From: an uncultured Christensenella sp.
GTDB taxonomy: Bacteria; Bacillota; Clostridia; Christensenellales; Borkfalkiaceae
Assembly: GCA_910577055.1 (NCBI GenBank)
Contig: CAJTKX010000001.1
Span: 434,001 to 498,000 of the forward strand
Direction of reading: 5' to 3'
Length of the DNA: 64,000 bases
Below, piece after piece: positions 48,431 to 58,030 of this stretch (within the stretch, counting starts at the first letter, position 1; each line of letters begins with the position of its first letter). The notes below the pieces were generated by a model. That model saw only the letters and a list, made by a program, of their open reading frames with translations, ran no database searches and was not told where the DNA came from. Position numbers and translations under genes: made by a program.

Positions 48431-49780
48431 ATGGCAGAAAAAGCAAACTTTGACTTTATTTATAACCCCATAAAAGAAAAAATGCACGAGATTATCTCCT
48501 ACATCAACTATACGACTTATATCGAAAAGTTGGTGCCCGTCGATATCGACGGTAGGTTTATCGTGCTTGAAACCCCTACCGAAAGCTTTGCTAAGTACAT
48601 ATCGGGCACTCTTGCCGAAAAGATGCGTGAGGCGATTATTAAAGCCGACGTGGGAATTTCGGATTTCAGACTGAAAGTCGAGGGCAGCGAGGGCTTTGCA
48701 TACAACGCGCCCACCGAGGAAAATTACGCCGCCCCCGCCAACTTAAACAAAAAATTCACCTTTGACAGCTTTGTAGTAGGCAAAAACAACGAATTCGTGT
48801 ACGCGGCTGCGCGTTCGGTAGCGGACGACCCCGCGGGCACATACAACCCGTTATTTATTTACGGCGGCACGGGCTTGGGCAAAACCCACTTGATTCAAGC
48901 GATTGCGAACAAAATCGTTGAAGAAAAACCCGAGCTGAAAGTGGTTTACGTCACAAGCGAACAGTTCGTAAACGAAATAATCGACACTATGTTTACGGGG
49001 CGCGGACCGGACGCGCGCGAAAAGAGTAACAAACTTAGGCAACACTACCGCAACGCCGACGTGCTGATTATCGACGATATTCAGATAATAGAGAATAAAA
49101 AAGCCGTTCAAGAGGAGTTCTTCCACACCTTTAACGAGCTTGTTTCAAAGGGCAGACAGATAGTTATTACTTCAGACCAACCCCCTCAAAAGCTCGACGC
49201 ATTGGAAGAAAGGCTTAGAACGAGGTTTGCCGGCGGGTTGCTGTTCGACATTCTACCCCCCAACTTCGAAACGAAAATAGCCATTTTAAAGCGAAAGGCT
49301 ATGGAAAAGAAGTGCATCGTCCCCGAGGACGTTTTAACTTTCCTTGCGCAAGACTCGGGCGACGACGTAAGAACCCTTGAAGGCAGACTTACGAAGGTTA
49401 TTTTCGCCTCTAAACTGCACGAAGAGCCGATTAGCATTGCGCTTGCAAGAAGCGCTTTAAGCGAGGCGGTTTCCGAAAGCGGCAAGGAAGAGATAACTTC
49501 CGCAAGCATTATAGCCGCGGTTACGGGATTTTACCATATTGCGAAAGCCGACCTTTTGGGCAAAAGCAAGAAGAAGGAAATTGTAACGCCGCGCCAAATT
49601 TGTTGTTATTTGATGTGCGAGCTTTTGTCCCTTCCCCTCGTTTCTATCGGAAAAGAGTTGGGCGGACGCGACCACACTACTATTTTGTACTCCCGCGATA
49701 AGGTTGACGAGATGTGCCGCGTAAACGATAAAATCGCAAAGGACATTGACGACATTAAAAATATTATCTTAAAGAAATAA
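48431..49780 (+). CDS. dnaA: Chromosomal replication initiator DnaA
   Basis: AAA+ initiator that binds oriC, 449 residues. Domain I is the first 80 residues (NPIKEKMHEIISYINYTTYI, part). Domain III has FDSFVVGKNNEF, Walker A GGTGLGKTHLI near residue 145, Walker B VLIIDDIQII near 210 and sensor GRQIVITSD. The domain IV DNA-binding signature is GGRDHTTILYSRDKV near 415-430. AAAGGA lies 13 bases before ATG 48431, a long spacing. dnaN is not downstream; mnmG is. I saw no cluster of TTATCCACA boxes in the flanks, so oriC cannot be placed here. Confidence 0.96.
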   Translation: MAEKANFDFIYNPIKEKMHEIISYINYTTYIEKLVPVDIDGRFIVLETPTESFAKYISGTLAEKMREAIIKADVGISDFRLKVEGSEGFAYNAPTEENYAAPANLNKKFTFDSFVVGKNNEFVYAAARSVADDPAGTYNPLFIYGGTGLGKTHLIQAIANKIVEEKPELKVVYVTSEQFVNEIIDTMFTGRGPDAREKSNKLRQHYRNADVLIIDDIQIIENKKAVQEEFFHTFNELVSKGRQIVITSDQPPQKLDALEERLRTRFAGGLLFDILPPNFETKIAILKRKAMEKKCIVPEDVLTFLAQDSGDDVRTLEGRLTKVIFASKLHEEPISIALARSALSEAVSESGKEEITSASIIAAVTGFYHIAKADLLGKSKKKEIVTPRQICCYLMCELLSLPLVSIGKELGGRDHTTILYSRDKVDEMCRVNDKIAKDIDDIKNIILKK

Positions 49781-49814
49781 GCAGTCAGCTTAATTCAATA
49801 CGAAATAAAACTTA

Positions 49815-49840
49815 TATTGCCCGAACTTTTTCGGGCAATA
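49815..49840 (+). promoter_or_regulatory. Hairpin between dnaA and mnmG
   Basis: TATTGCCCGAA (49815-49825) pairs perfectly with TTCGGGCAATA (49830-49840) around a 4-base loop. It ends 11 bases before the mnmG ATG, where no Shine-Dalgarno is visible. With no T-run it may be a leader structure instead of a terminator. Confidence 0.5.
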
Positions 49841-49851
49841 ACTCTATTAGT

Positions 49852-51717
49852 ATGCGCACTTTTGAAGAAGGACAATTCGATATAGTCGTGGTCGGGGCGG
49901 GGCACGCGGGCTGTGAGGCGGCGCTTGCTTCGGCACGGCTCGGGCTGAAAACCGCTATGCTGACCTTAAACCTTGACAGCATAGCTTTTATGGCGTGCAA
50001 CCCCTCGATAGGCGGCACGGCAAAAGGGCACTTGGTGCGGGAGATTGACGCGCTCGGCGGCGAAATGGGCGTAAACGCAGACAAAACCGCGTTACAAATA
50101 AGAATGTTGAACGAGGGCAAGGGCGAAGCCGTACAATCCCTACGTTGCCAATGCGACAAAAACGCTTACCACCGCGAGATGAAGCGCACGCTTGAAAACA
50201 CGCAAAACTTACACATAGTGCAAGGCGAATGTGCGCAAGTTTTAGTTGAACACGGTGCCGTTTGCGGAGTGGAAACGACTTACGGCGGAATATTTAAAGC
50301 AAAAGCCGTCGTGCTTGCAACGGGCGTATATTTAAATGCGGAAACCGTTACGGGCGAGCACCGACAAAAAAGCGGGCCGAGCGGATTTGCGCCCGCAACC
50401 GAGCTTACGAAAAGCCTTATTGACCTCGGATTCAATGTAAGACGGTTTAAGACGGGCACCCCCGCCAGACTTGACGGACGCACGGTGAATTTCGCAGCTT
50501 GCACAAAACAGCACGGCGAGGACGGCATACCGGCGTTTTCGTTTTTGCACGACGCGCCGCCCGAAAACAAGAGCGAATGTTATATAACCTATACCAACGC
50601 CGAAACGCATAAAATAATTTTGGATAACCTTGACCGTTCGCCCCTATACAACGGAGATATAACCTCTGCGGGACCGCGCTACTGCCCCTCGATTGAAACG
50701 AAGGTGGTACGATTTGCTGACAAGGAGCGGCATCAAATTTTCATCGAACCGGAGGGCGCGGACACAAACGAAATTTATATACAAGGAATGTCCTCCTCTA
50801 TGCCGCACGATATACAAAAAAGAATGTACCGTTCGGTTGAGGGGCTTGAAAACTGCGAATTTATGCGCTACGCCTATGCGATAGAATACGATTGCATAGA
50901 CACGTTGGATATTTACCCCACGCTTGAATTTAAAAAAGTTGAAGGGCTTTATACGGCGGGGCAGATAAACGGCACTTCGGGCTATGAAGAAGCCGCCGCG
51001 CAAGGGCTGATTGCGGGGATAAACGCGGCTTTTAAAATTAAAAACAAGCAGCCGCTTGTACTAAGTAGGGACGAGGCGTATATAGGCGTGCTTATAGACG
51101 ATTTGTGCACCAAGGGTACGGAAGAGCCGTACAGAATGATGACTTCGCGCGCGGAGTACGCGCTTAATTTGCGGCAAGACACCGCGGACTTCCGCTTGAC
51201 CCCGAAGATAGAAAACACCGCCCTATTGACAAAAGAGCGGGCTGAGAAATTTGCAAAAAGAAAGAAAGAATACGGGGAAGTTTTAGAAGTTTTAAATAAA
51301 AAAACCGATAGGGAAAGCGCGGTTGAATATAGCGAAAAGTACAAACTTGCCGGCAATACGCACGGCGTGACCTACGCCGACCTTATTCGCCGCGGCGGCA
51401 AGGTTGAAGATATTTGCAAGCACTTCGGCATACTGAAAGACTACGGCAAGGAAATTATAAAGACGGCTGAAACGACGGTTAAATACGAGGGGTATATTTC
51501 CAAAAGCCGCGCGCAAATAGAAAAGGCGAAAAAGCTTGAAGAAAAGAAACTGCCGCAAGATATCGATTATTCCAAGATACAGGGGTTGCGGCTTGAAGCA
51601 CGCGAAAAGCTTGAACGCGTTCGTCCCCTCACTTTGGGACAAGCGGGCAGAATTTCGGGCGTAAACCCCGCCGACGTTACAGTATTAATGGTGTATTTGG
51701 CAATGCAAAAACATTGA
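49852..51717 (+). CDS. mnmG: tRNA uridine-5-carboxymethylaminomethyl modification enzyme MnmG (GidA)
   Basis: FAD-dependent partner of MnmE in wobble-uridine modification of tRNAs, 621 residues, standard size. The N-terminal dinucleotide fold is VVVGAGHAGCEAALASARLG near residue 12. The family blocks NPSIGGTAKGHLVREIDALGG (part), GTPARLDGRT, GPRYCPSIETK and GYEEAAAQGL are present. The C-terminal tRNA-binding helices run from about 540 to the end. The usual partner mnmE is not in the window. Confidence 0.95.
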   Translation: MRTFEEGQFDIVVVGAGHAGCEAALASARLGLKTAMLTLNLDSIAFMACNPSIGGTAKGHLVREIDALGGEMGVNADKTALQIRMLNEGKGEAVQSLRCQCDKNAYHREMKRTLENTQNLHIVQGECAQVLVEHGAVCGVETTYGGIFKAKAVVLATGVYLNAETVTGEHRQKSGPSGFAPATELTKSLIDLGFNVRRFKTGTPARLDGRTVNFAACTKQHGEDGIPAFSFLHDAPPENKSECYITYTNAETHKIILDNLDRSPLYNGDITSAGPRYCPSIETKVVRFADKERHQIFIEPEGADTNEIYIQGMSSSMPHDIQKRMYRSVEGLENCEFMRYAYAIEYDCIDTLDIYPTLEFKKVEGLYTAGQINGTSGYEEAAAQGLIAGINAAFKIKNKQPLVLSRDEAYIGVLIDDLCTKGTEEPYRMMTSRAEYALNLRQDTADFRLTPKIENTALLTKERAEKFAKRKKEYGEVLEVLNKKTDRESAVEYSEKYKLAGNTHGVTYADLIRRGGKVEDICKHFGILKDYGKEIIKTAETTVKYEGYISKSRAQIEKAKKLEEKKLPQDIDYSKIQGLRLEAREKLERVRPLTLGQAGRISGVNPADVTVLMVYLAMQKH

Positions 51718-51770
51718 ACAATCGCGCCCGCCAAAAGCGCACTCCCCATAGGAATCAGACATACGATTAT

Positions 51771-51805
51771 AAAAAGCTCTCAAACAATTTGTTCGAGAGC
51801 TTTTT
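51771..51805. terminator. Bidirectional terminator between mnmG and the 125-residue gene
   Basis: AAAAAGCTCTC (51771-51781) pairs with GAGAGCTTTTT (51795-51805); U-tracts on both strands. Confidence 0.85.
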
Positions 51806-51838
51806 AAATACACATTATTTACAAAGATAAATTGAAAT

Positions 51839-52216
51839 TTATCGTTTTGCAGTGAGCTCTTCATAACTCTTATCATTGAAGCCCCAACCGAGCAATGATA
51901 ACAATTTAAAACGCTCGTCGTTATAAGCTTCTGATAGACTATCTATATCAAGTTTAAAATCTTTTGCTATACCCTTTTTAAGTTTTATTATAACTTTTAC
52001 CTTTTTGCCTGCGGAATTTTTCAGCAGTTCAATCACGTCATTAAAATCATTATTATTGCGCGTTTTAAGCTCATACCAAGCATAACAATATTTATTCTTG
52101 CCAAAAACGTTTCCATACGCTTCTATATTAATTTGCCTCAATTTTAAATCGTCAGAAATTTCGATGTATCTAAATGGCAACATTAATTCTTCATAGGTGG
52201 GTTTTGTAAAGAGCAT
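51839..52216 (-). CDS. Hypothetical protein, 125 aa
   Basis: Soluble protein with alternating charged and hydrophobic residues. Segments such as KPTYEELMLPFRYIEISDD, KVKVIIKLKKGIAKDFKLD and LLGWGFNDKSYEELTAKR suggest an alpha/beta fold. No family recognised. The gene is clearly more AT-rich than its neighbours (many TTA, AAA and ATA codons). It has excellent expression signals: AGAGGATTTAAA before ATG 52216, a consensus promoter at 52255-52283 and terminators at both ends. The composition hints at acquisition by transfer. Confidence 0.7.
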   Translation of the reverse strand: MLFTKPTYEELMLPFRYIEISDDLKLRQINIEAYGNVFGKNKYCYAWYELKTRNNNDFNDVIELLKNSAGKKVKVIIKLKKGIAKDFKLDIDSLSEAYNDERFKLLSLLGWGFNDKSYEELTAKR

Positions 52217-52254
52217 TTTAAATCCTCTGCTAAATTATTGTTTATCGTATAATC

Positions 52255-52283
52255 ATTATATAATGAAAAATGAAAGAAAGCAA
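52255..52283 (-). promoter_or_regulatory. Promoter of the 125-residue gene, with PerR-like palindrome
   Basis: Minus-strand TTGCTT (52278-52283), 17-base spacer, TATAAT (52255-52260). TATAATCATTATA (52249-52261) overlaps the -10 and equals the core of a PerR box; binding is only a possibility. Confidence 0.7.
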
Positions 52284-52299
52284 CCTATTGAATAAAGTA

Positions 52300-52334
52300 A
52301 AGAAAAGGCATAGCCTAACGCTATGCCTTTTCTT
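52300..52334. terminator. Terminator after the LRR lipoprotein
   Basis: AAGAAAAGGCATAG (52300-52313) pairs perfectly with CTATGCCTTTTCTT (52321-52334); T-rich on the plus side, short U-tract on the minus side. Confidence 0.75.
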
Positions 52335-52394
52335 TTTTGCGTATTATTAAATTCACTATGGTAACTACGGTAATGGCGGGCGCGATTGTTATTT

Positions 52395-54020
52395 TTATAT
52401 GTTGCCTTCCCATACTTCGCCGTCGGCACAAGTCACCTTTATAGGTATTGTCGCGCCGTCATAAAGTTCCACTTGCAACCATTCTTCCAAAGTGCCCGCA
52501 TAGGTTAATTCCGCCGTTTCGACAAAAGAAGCCGAACCTATCTTTTTTAGTCTTTGGGGCAAAGTGAAAGTTTTTAAAGCGTAACAATTATTGAACGCAT
52601 AGTTGCCGATTTCTTCAACGGCGGCAAGCTCGACGCTTTCAAGACTTCCGCAACCCACAAACGCCCTTTCGCCGACGGTTAAAACGCCCTTGCAGCCCGA
52701 AACTATTTTAAGGTTTTTACACCCGAAAAACGCGAAGTCGCCTATTTGAGTTACGCACTCGGGAATATTCACGGACAGTATGCGGTTGTCGCCGTTGAAA
52801 GAATGTTCCCTAATGGCGTAGCTTTCTCCGTTTCCCAAAACGGGCAGATTGAGTGCGCCGCCTTCGCCGACGTATTTAAACAAGGTGTTGCCCGCCTCAC
52901 TGATAACGAACTTATAGTCGTCCACGGTTAGGATATAGGTATTGTCCTCTTCTGCGGTGTGAACAACGCCCGCGTAATATGCGACGCAGCCGTTTGCCAC
53001 CGACCCCGCAACTATTTGAAGCTTGGAAAAATTATATACTTCGGCAAGGTTGTAACAGCCGCGGAACGCGTCCGTCCTTATCACCTCTACCGACGCGGGA
53101 ACAACGAAAGTTTGCAACAAACTGCACTCGTAGAAAGCGAGTTCGGGTATGACGGCAATTTTAACCGAATTCCATTCTACCTCTTTCAAGGAATTAAGAA
53201 AAGAGAAAACTTGGTTTTCAAGCACAAGTTTTTCGCCCGTAAACGAAATTTTTTCCACTGCCGAACAGTTTGTAAAAGCGTACGCGCCTATTATTAAATC
53301 CATACAAGGAAATTCAAGTTGGGTTAATTTGTCGCAGCCGTAAAAGGCGTTTTCTTCGATAACCGCAACATTCTCGTGGAAGGTAACGCTTTTCAGCCCG
53401 CCGAACATTGCAAACGTATTTGCGCCTATTCTTGTGATGCTTTCGGGCACCTCGATATTTGCCACTTTCTTACCGTCCACATAAAACAAGGTGCTTTCGG
53501 AGAACGGCGAACTGCCGAAGTCGATTTTAAACCAATCTTCGAGGGCGCCTTCATAGTACACCTCGTTACACCTTGCGCCATAGCTGCCGTGATTGTACTC
53601 GCCGCCAAACTCGAATACGCCGTACTCTATTTCCTTTATGGTTTTCGGCAAAACAATGCTTGACAAGGTCATACCGAAATAATAGTTACCCGCACAGCCG
53701 ACGCCGCGTTTGTAGTGCGTGAACGCGCCGGACATTATTCCTGTTACGGGCTTGCCGTTGTAGCTTTCGGGAATTTTAACGTTATACTCCTTATACCCCA
53801 CTTCGGATACAAAGTAGCTGTCGCCGTCAGCGGCCAGAGTATAATAAATTCCGTACTCGTTGCCGTCTATCAAATCGTCGTCATTGCTTTTGCACGACTC
53901 TCTGCAACTCCTACCGCAAGAAGCCAAGCCACTCGCGGTAAAGCACGAGGAAAGTAAAAACATGCTCGATATGCCGACCACTATTATTAAAAGTTTTAAA
54001 AACAGTTTCTTTTTGTTCAT
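52395..54020 (-). CDS. Leucine-rich-repeat (BspA-like) surface lipoprotein
   Basis: 541 residues from ATG 54020 (AAGGTGAGGCTGAAT upstream). The signal peptide LKLLIIVVGISSMFLLSSC supplies the lipobox cysteine. A Cys-rich stretch follows at once (ASCGRSCRESCKS), then about 12 repeats of the BspA type with the pattern IPESVTRIGANTFAMFGGLK, such as VTQIGDFAFFGCKNLK and VEEIGNYAFNNCYALK. Two degenerate units contain YEGALEDWFKID and YAGTLEEWLQVEL. BspA-like proteins are usually surface binding proteins; the ligand is unknown. Monocistronic, with its own promoter and terminator. Confidence 0.87.
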   Translation of the reverse strand: MNKKKLFLKLLIIVVGISSMFLLSSCFTASGLASCGRSCRESCKSNDDDLIDGNEYGIYYTLAADGDSYFVSEVGYKEYNVKIPESYNGKPVTGIMSGAFTHYKRGVGCAGNYYFGMTLSSIVLPKTIKEIEYGVFEFGGEYNHGSYGARCNEVYYEGALEDWFKIDFGSSPFSESTLFYVDGKKVANIEVPESITRIGANTFAMFGGLKSVTFHENVAVIEENAFYGCDKLTQLEFPCMDLIIGAYAFTNCSAVEKISFTGEKLVLENQVFSFLNSLKEVEWNSVKIAVIPELAFYECSLLQTFVVPASVEVIRTDAFRGCYNLAEVYNFSKLQIVAGSVANGCVAYYAGVVHTAEEDNTYILTVDDYKFVISEAGNTLFKYVGEGGALNLPVLGNGESYAIREHSFNGDNRILSVNIPECVTQIGDFAFFGCKNLKIVSGCKGVLTVGERAFVGCGSLESVELAAVEEIGNYAFNNCYALKTFTLPQRLKKIGSASFVETAELTYAGTLEEWLQVELYDGATIPIKVTCADGEVWEGNI

Positions 54021-54036
54021 ATTCAGCCTCACCTTT

Positions 54037-54064
54037 ATTATAGCACTTAAATTGCGATTTGCAA
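54037..54064 (-). promoter_or_regulatory. Promoter of the LRR lipoprotein gene
   Basis: Minus-strand TTGCAA (54059-54064), 16-base spacer, TATAAT (54037-54042). Confidence 0.7.
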
Positions 54065-54180
54065 GTACCGAAATTACAACGAAACGATTTTCAGATTTGT
54101 CCCGCGTGGTTCAAAAAATTATTACCGTATATATGGCAAACTTCATTTATATACGACAAATTTTTCAAACCTCGCCATTA

Positions 54181-54186
54181 TATAAT
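54181..54186 (+). promoter_or_regulatory. Putative spoIIE -10 box
   Basis: TATAAT ends six bases before the chosen ATG (54193). No good -35 is seen. On the minus strand TTTGTCGTA (54152-54160) is one mismatch from the Spo0A box TTTGTCGAA, which could explain activator dependence; this is weak. Confidence 0.35.
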
Positions 54187-54192
54187 AAGGCT

Positions 54193-56460
54193 ATGCCGTT
54201 AAAAATCAACTTAAAAACGATACTTTTTTACGCGGCTTTTGCTGCGGCATTTATATTCGCCAACGGTGCGGTAAAAGGCGTGCCGTTTTCGCTCGGCATA
54301 CTGTTTGCCGCGCTTTTATGCGGTTCGAGCGTGATTGTCACGCCCGTGTTGTTCGTGCTTTCTTCATTAGTAAGCTTAAACCTAATTGTAAGCTTAACAA
54401 GCGCATTTGCGGGGCTTTTTTTGGGTATGATAACTTTTTTATACCGCAGAACGGGCAGAAAAGTCCGTTTCGAGGCGGCGGCTTACCTTATAATCGCGCT
54501 TGCGCCCTACGTCGCTTTTGCGCCGTGGCTCGGTACGGAAGAATTTATAATTTCAAACGGCTACGCCTTGCGGGGAATTGCCGCGGGCATAATATTGGTA
54601 TTCAGCTATTTCTGCCTTAAAAGCGTGTACGCGCTTTTATTTAGGTTGCAAAGGTGCAGACTTCGCGAGGACGAGCTTGTCTGCCTCGGCGTGGTTTACA
54701 CCGTCTGCGGAGTAGGGCTGTACAAGCTCTTCGGTCAAGCCTTCTACATCTGTTTTTCGTCGATGATAATCGTCTTTGCCGTACGCCTTGCGCGTTCGCC
54801 CGCGGCGTTAATAGTGGGGTTAGCCGTAGCCTTACCGTCTGCAGTCGTAAATTTATCTATGCTGCCGTTGACGGTTTTGGTAATAATAACGACCGTTGCG
54901 CTGCTTTTCAGCGGCGCGGGCAGATTTGCCTCCGGCGCGATAACCGCCGCCGTGACGGCTTACTATATGTACGTTGCGGGTTGCTTCAACTGCGCCATAC
55001 CACTAATAGTGCTGTACGCACTGCTTTTGTTTCTTGCGTGCTTTCTACCGTCGCTGTTTAGAGAAAAACAGCTTGCAAGCTTAAAACGCAGGCTGCTTGT
55101 AAAGGAAGTTTTGCCCGAAACCGCCGTGACGCGCAGCCGCAGACGGACGGGCGAAAGGCTTTACAGAATTTCAGAAGTTTTCCGAGAGATAGAGTGCGCG
55201 TTTATCGCGCTTGACGAGCAAGTAAACGACGGCGCCGCACGAGAGAGAATGCTTTCCGAACTGAAAGAAAAGTGCTGTAAAAACTGCGAAAGACAGTCAA
55301 GGTGCGAAAAGACGAGCGTTTACACGGGCTTTAAGCGGCTTATAGACGCGGGCTGCGTAAAGGGCAAGGTTAATTTGATAGACCTTCCCTCCGAGATGAC
55401 TTTGAACTGCGCCCGCCCTACCGAAGTGTTGAACGGGCTGAACGCTATACTTGCCGAATACCGCAGATATATGACCGAAACGGAAAACGCGCGTTCCGGG
55501 CGTAAGATGCTTGCCGAGCAAGCGCGCGGCATTTCAGAGGTTATGAAAAGCTGCGCCGTGGATTTAAGCAAAACGCAAAGCTTTGCGGGCGCCGCCGAGG
55601 GGGTGAAAAAAGCCCTGTCCTCACACGGGATTTCTTGCCCCGAGGTGTACATAGACGGCGAGGAGGCAACCGAGCTTTGCGCTGTAGTTTTAGGCAAAAC
55701 CAACTTAAAGGCGATGACGGAAATTATTTCAAACGCCTTAAAGCGCAAGTATGTTTTAAAGGATAAAATATCCTACGACGAGGAAAAAAGCTGCCTTATA
55801 TTTACGGCTCCGCCCCGACTTGACGCGGCGTTCGGCGTGGCGTGCGCAGTAAAGTCCGACGAAAAGGTTTCGGGCGATACGCACTCGGTAATACGCATAA
55901 ACGAGCACTCGTTTTTAATGGCGCTGTCCGACGGAATGGGCAGCGGCGAATATGCAAAAAAGGTATCGGAGTCGGCAATTTCGCTGATAGAAGCGTTTTA
56001 TCGCGCAGAAATGCCGGCGGACACGATTTTAAAGACGATAAACAAGCTGTTGTCGTTTAACCGTGACGAGCGGTTCACTTGCATAGACATTGCGGCAGTA
56101 AACTTGGATACGGGCAGAGCGGACTTTGTAAAAATAGGCTCGCCCGCGGGGATAATTCTGCGCGCGGGCGAAATAAAAATTTTGGAAAGCAACTCGTTGC
56201 CTATGGGTATATTGGAAAACCTCCGCCCCACCGTCTGCACCGAGCTGTTAAAGGACGGCGATATGGTGGTGTTTATGAGCGACGGAATAACTTCCGCTTT
56301 CCCCTCCGCGACCGACTTGTACGAGTTTTTGCAAGAGCTGAAACCCTTAAACCCACAGAATTTAGCCGATAAAATTCTTGCCGGGGCGTTAGATAAAACA
56401 AACCACATTGTGACCGACGATATGACCGTTGTATGTACGAGGATATTCGACAATACATAA
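54193..56460 (+). CDS. spoIIE: Stage II sporulation protein E (SpoIIE-type PP2C phosphatase)
   Basis: Membrane serine phosphatase that dephosphorylates SpoIIAA to activate SigF in the forespore. About 755 residues from ATG 54193; the frame extends to 53860, but that part overlaps the LRR gene's start and encodes no hydrophobic core. Residues about 8-300 form around ten membrane helices (TILFYAAFAAAFIFANGAV onward). A central cytoplasmic region follows, with Cys-rich ECCKNCERQSRCEK-like sequence near 360. The PP2C domain from about 540 shows ALSDGMGSGEYAKKVSE and VVFMSDGITSAF, the metal-binding aspartates. Its presence argues for an endospore-forming ancestry. Confidence 0.9.
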   Translation: MPLKINLKTILFYAAFAAAFIFANGAVKGVPFSLGILFAALLCGSSVIVTPVLFVLSSLVSLNLIVSLTSAFAGLFLGMITFLYRRTGRKVRFEAAAYLIIALAPYVAFAPWLGTEEFIISNGYALRGIAAGIILVFSYFCLKSVYALLFRLQRCRLREDELVCLGVVYTVCGVGLYKLFGQAFYICFSSMIIVFAVRLARSPAALIVGLAVALPSAVVNLSMLPLTVLVIITTVALLFSGAGRFASGAITAAVTAYYMYVAGCFNCAIPLIVLYALLLFLACFLPSLFREKQLASLKRRLLVKEVLPETAVTRSRRRTGERLYRISEVFREIECAFIALDEQVNDGAARERMLSELKEKCCKNCERQSRCEKTSVYTGFKRLIDAGCVKGKVNLIDLPSEMTLNCARPTEVLNGLNAILAEYRRYMTETENARSGRKMLAEQARGISEVMKSCAVDLSKTQSFAGAAEGVKKALSSHGISCPEVYIDGEEATELCAVVLGKTNLKAMTEIISNALKRKYVLKDKISYDEEKSCLIFTAPPRLDAAFGVACAVKSDEKVSGDTHSVIRINEHSFLMALSDGMGSGEYAKKVSESAISLIEAFYRAEMPADTILKTINKLLSFNRDERFTCIDIAAVNLDTGRADFVKIGSPAGIILRAGEIKILESNSLPMGILENLRPTVCTELLKDGDMVVFMSDGITSAFPSATDLYEFLQELKPLNPQNLADKILAGALDKTNHIVTDDMTVVCTRIFDNT

Positions 56461-56470
56461 ACATAAAGTA

Positions 56471-56505
56471 AAAGCGCCGCGCGGCAAGTTGCCGCGCGGC
56501 GCTTT
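56471..56505. terminator. Bidirectional terminator-like hairpin between spoIIE and malQ
   Basis: AAAGCGCCGCGCGGC (56471-56485) pairs perfectly with GCCGCGCGGCGCTTT (56491-56505); 15-bp stem, 5-base loop. Confidence 0.75.
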
Positions 56506-56508
56506 ATG

Positions 56509-58011
56509 TTATCTGTTATATTCTTTGACGATTTTGCGGAGTATAGCCGCGTGATAGCGCGACGGTATTTGGGTCAACCTGAACTTCCAATTGCCCATAG
56601 CGGTTGACGGAACGTTCATACGCGCCTCGTCGCCAAGCCCCAACACGTCTTGTATAGGAAGTATGGCAAGGTCTGCCTTGGTCGCCATAACGCTTATGCA
56701 AAGCGCGCGCGCCGCCTCTCTCCTTGTGATAAAGGGGAAAACAACCTCCTCGTCTTTAAGCGCTGCGCGCAGCCTTGACTTAAACACCGAAAATTGCCCG
56801 TCGTTCATTCTCTTCAAAAGCCCAAGCGTAGTTGCATTATCGTGCGTGCCCGAATAAACGACCGAATTTTCTTGAATGTTGCGCGGCAAATACGGGTTTG
56901 TGGGCTTACCGTCAAACGCGAACAGCATAATTTTCATACCGGGATAGCCCGTTCTTTGTCTAAGCTTTTCTACGCCATAGTCGATTATTCCCAAATCTTC
57001 CGCAATGACGGGAATATTGCCGAGCTTCTTCCTTAATTGCAAAAAGAATTTTAAACCGGGTCCTTGCTTCCATTCGCCGTACTCGGCAGTTTCCGCGTCG
57101 GCGGGGATAGAGTAATATCTGTCAAACCCGCGGAAATGGTCTATGCGGATGATATCCACCGTTTCGCGCATTTTTCTTAAGCGCTCAATCCACCACTCGT
57201 AGTTTTCGCTTTCCATTAAATCCCAATTATACACCGGATTGCCCCAAAGCTGCCCCGTAGGCGAGAAGTAATCGGGCGGCACGCCCGCGACCTCGGTCGG
57301 GTTCAAGTCCTCATCGAGACGGAAAAGCTCGGGACGCGCCCAAACGTCGGACGAGTCGTACGCAACGTACAAGGGCAAATCGCCGATAATTTTTATTCCG
57401 AGAGAGTTTACATAAGCTTTAAGCTTAGTCCACTGCTTTTTGAAAATATATTGCACGAATATCCAAAAACAGTAGTCGCTTTTATAGTTGGTTTCTCTAA
57501 ATTCTTTTATTGCTAAATTTTCCGAATATTTATAGCTGTCGGGAAAATCTTTGAACGAGCCGGAGTATATGCTTTTTAAAGACATAAACACGGCGTAATC
57601 GTCGAATTCGCCGCTTTCTACAAACCGAACGAACTCCTCGTTTTTGATATCGAAACGCGCGTACGCCAACCTTAAAATATCGTAACGGGTCTTGTAAAGC
57701 GTGCCGTAATCGATATCGCCGACGGGCATCTCGCAGCTTGCAAGCTCCTCGTCGTCCAAAAGCCCATCGGCTTTAAGCGCTTCCAAATCGATAAAATACG
57801 GGTTGCCCGAATTGCAGCACACCGACGAATACGGACTGTCGCCGTAACCCGTTTGCGCAAGGGGCAAAATTTGCCAATACTTTATATGCGAGCGTTTTAA
57901 AAAGTCGGCAAATTCGTAAGCTTCTTTGCCTACCGTACCTATGCCGTACTTGCCGGGTAACGACGAAATATGGCATAAAATGCCCGCGCCGCGTTCAATA
58001 AGATTTTCCAT
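56509..58011 (-). CDS. malQ: 4-alpha-glucanotransferase (amylomaltase, GH77)
   Basis: Transfers alpha-1,4-glucan segments between maltooligosaccharides or glycogen chains. 500 residues, typical. GH77 motifs: GILCHISSLPGKYGIG at the N-terminus, SPYSSVCCNSGNPYFIDLE (part), IIGDLPLYVAYDSSDVWA near 215, nucleophile IRIDHFRGF near 295 and acid/base VIAEDLGII near 340. ATG 58011 (GGTGAT upstream) is preferred over GTG 58020. It lies 19 bases after dapL, in the pyrG-dapL-malQ run. Cytoplasmic. Confidence 0.94.
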   Translation of the reverse strand: MENLIERGAGILCHISSLPGKYGIGTVGKEAYEFADFLKRSHIKYWQILPLAQTGYGDSPYSSVCCNSGNPYFIDLEALKADGLLDDEELASCEMPVGDIDYGTLYKTRYDILRLAYARFDIKNEEFVRFVESGEFDDYAVFMSLKSIYSGSFKDFPDSYKYSENLAIKEFRETNYKSDYCFWIFVQYIFKKQWTKLKAYVNSLGIKIIGDLPLYVAYDSSDVWARPELFRLDEDLNPTEVAGVPPDYFSPTGQLWGNPVYNWDLMESENYEWWIERLRKMRETVDIIRIDHFRGFDRYYSIPADAETAEYGEWKQGPGLKFFLQLRKKLGNIPVIAEDLGIIDYGVEKLRQRTGYPGMKIMLFAFDGKPTNPYLPRNIQENSVVYSGTHDNATTLGLLKRMNDGQFSVFKSRLRAALKDEEVVFPFITRREAARALCISVMATKADLAILPIQDVLGLGDEARMNVPSTAMGNWKFRLTQIPSRYHAAILRKIVKEYNR

Positions 58012-58030
58012 TTTTATCACCGTGCATAAA

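Noticed and set aside
48327..49851. Replication origin beside dnaA
   Set aside because: No cluster of TTATCCACA-type boxes or AT-rich unwinding repeats could be seen on either side of dnaA; the gene alone does not prove oriC.
53860..54192. N-terminal extension of spoIIE by 111 codons
   Set aside because: It overlaps the start and promoter of the divergent LRR gene and encodes no SpoIIE-like sequence. ATG 54193 opens the membrane region.
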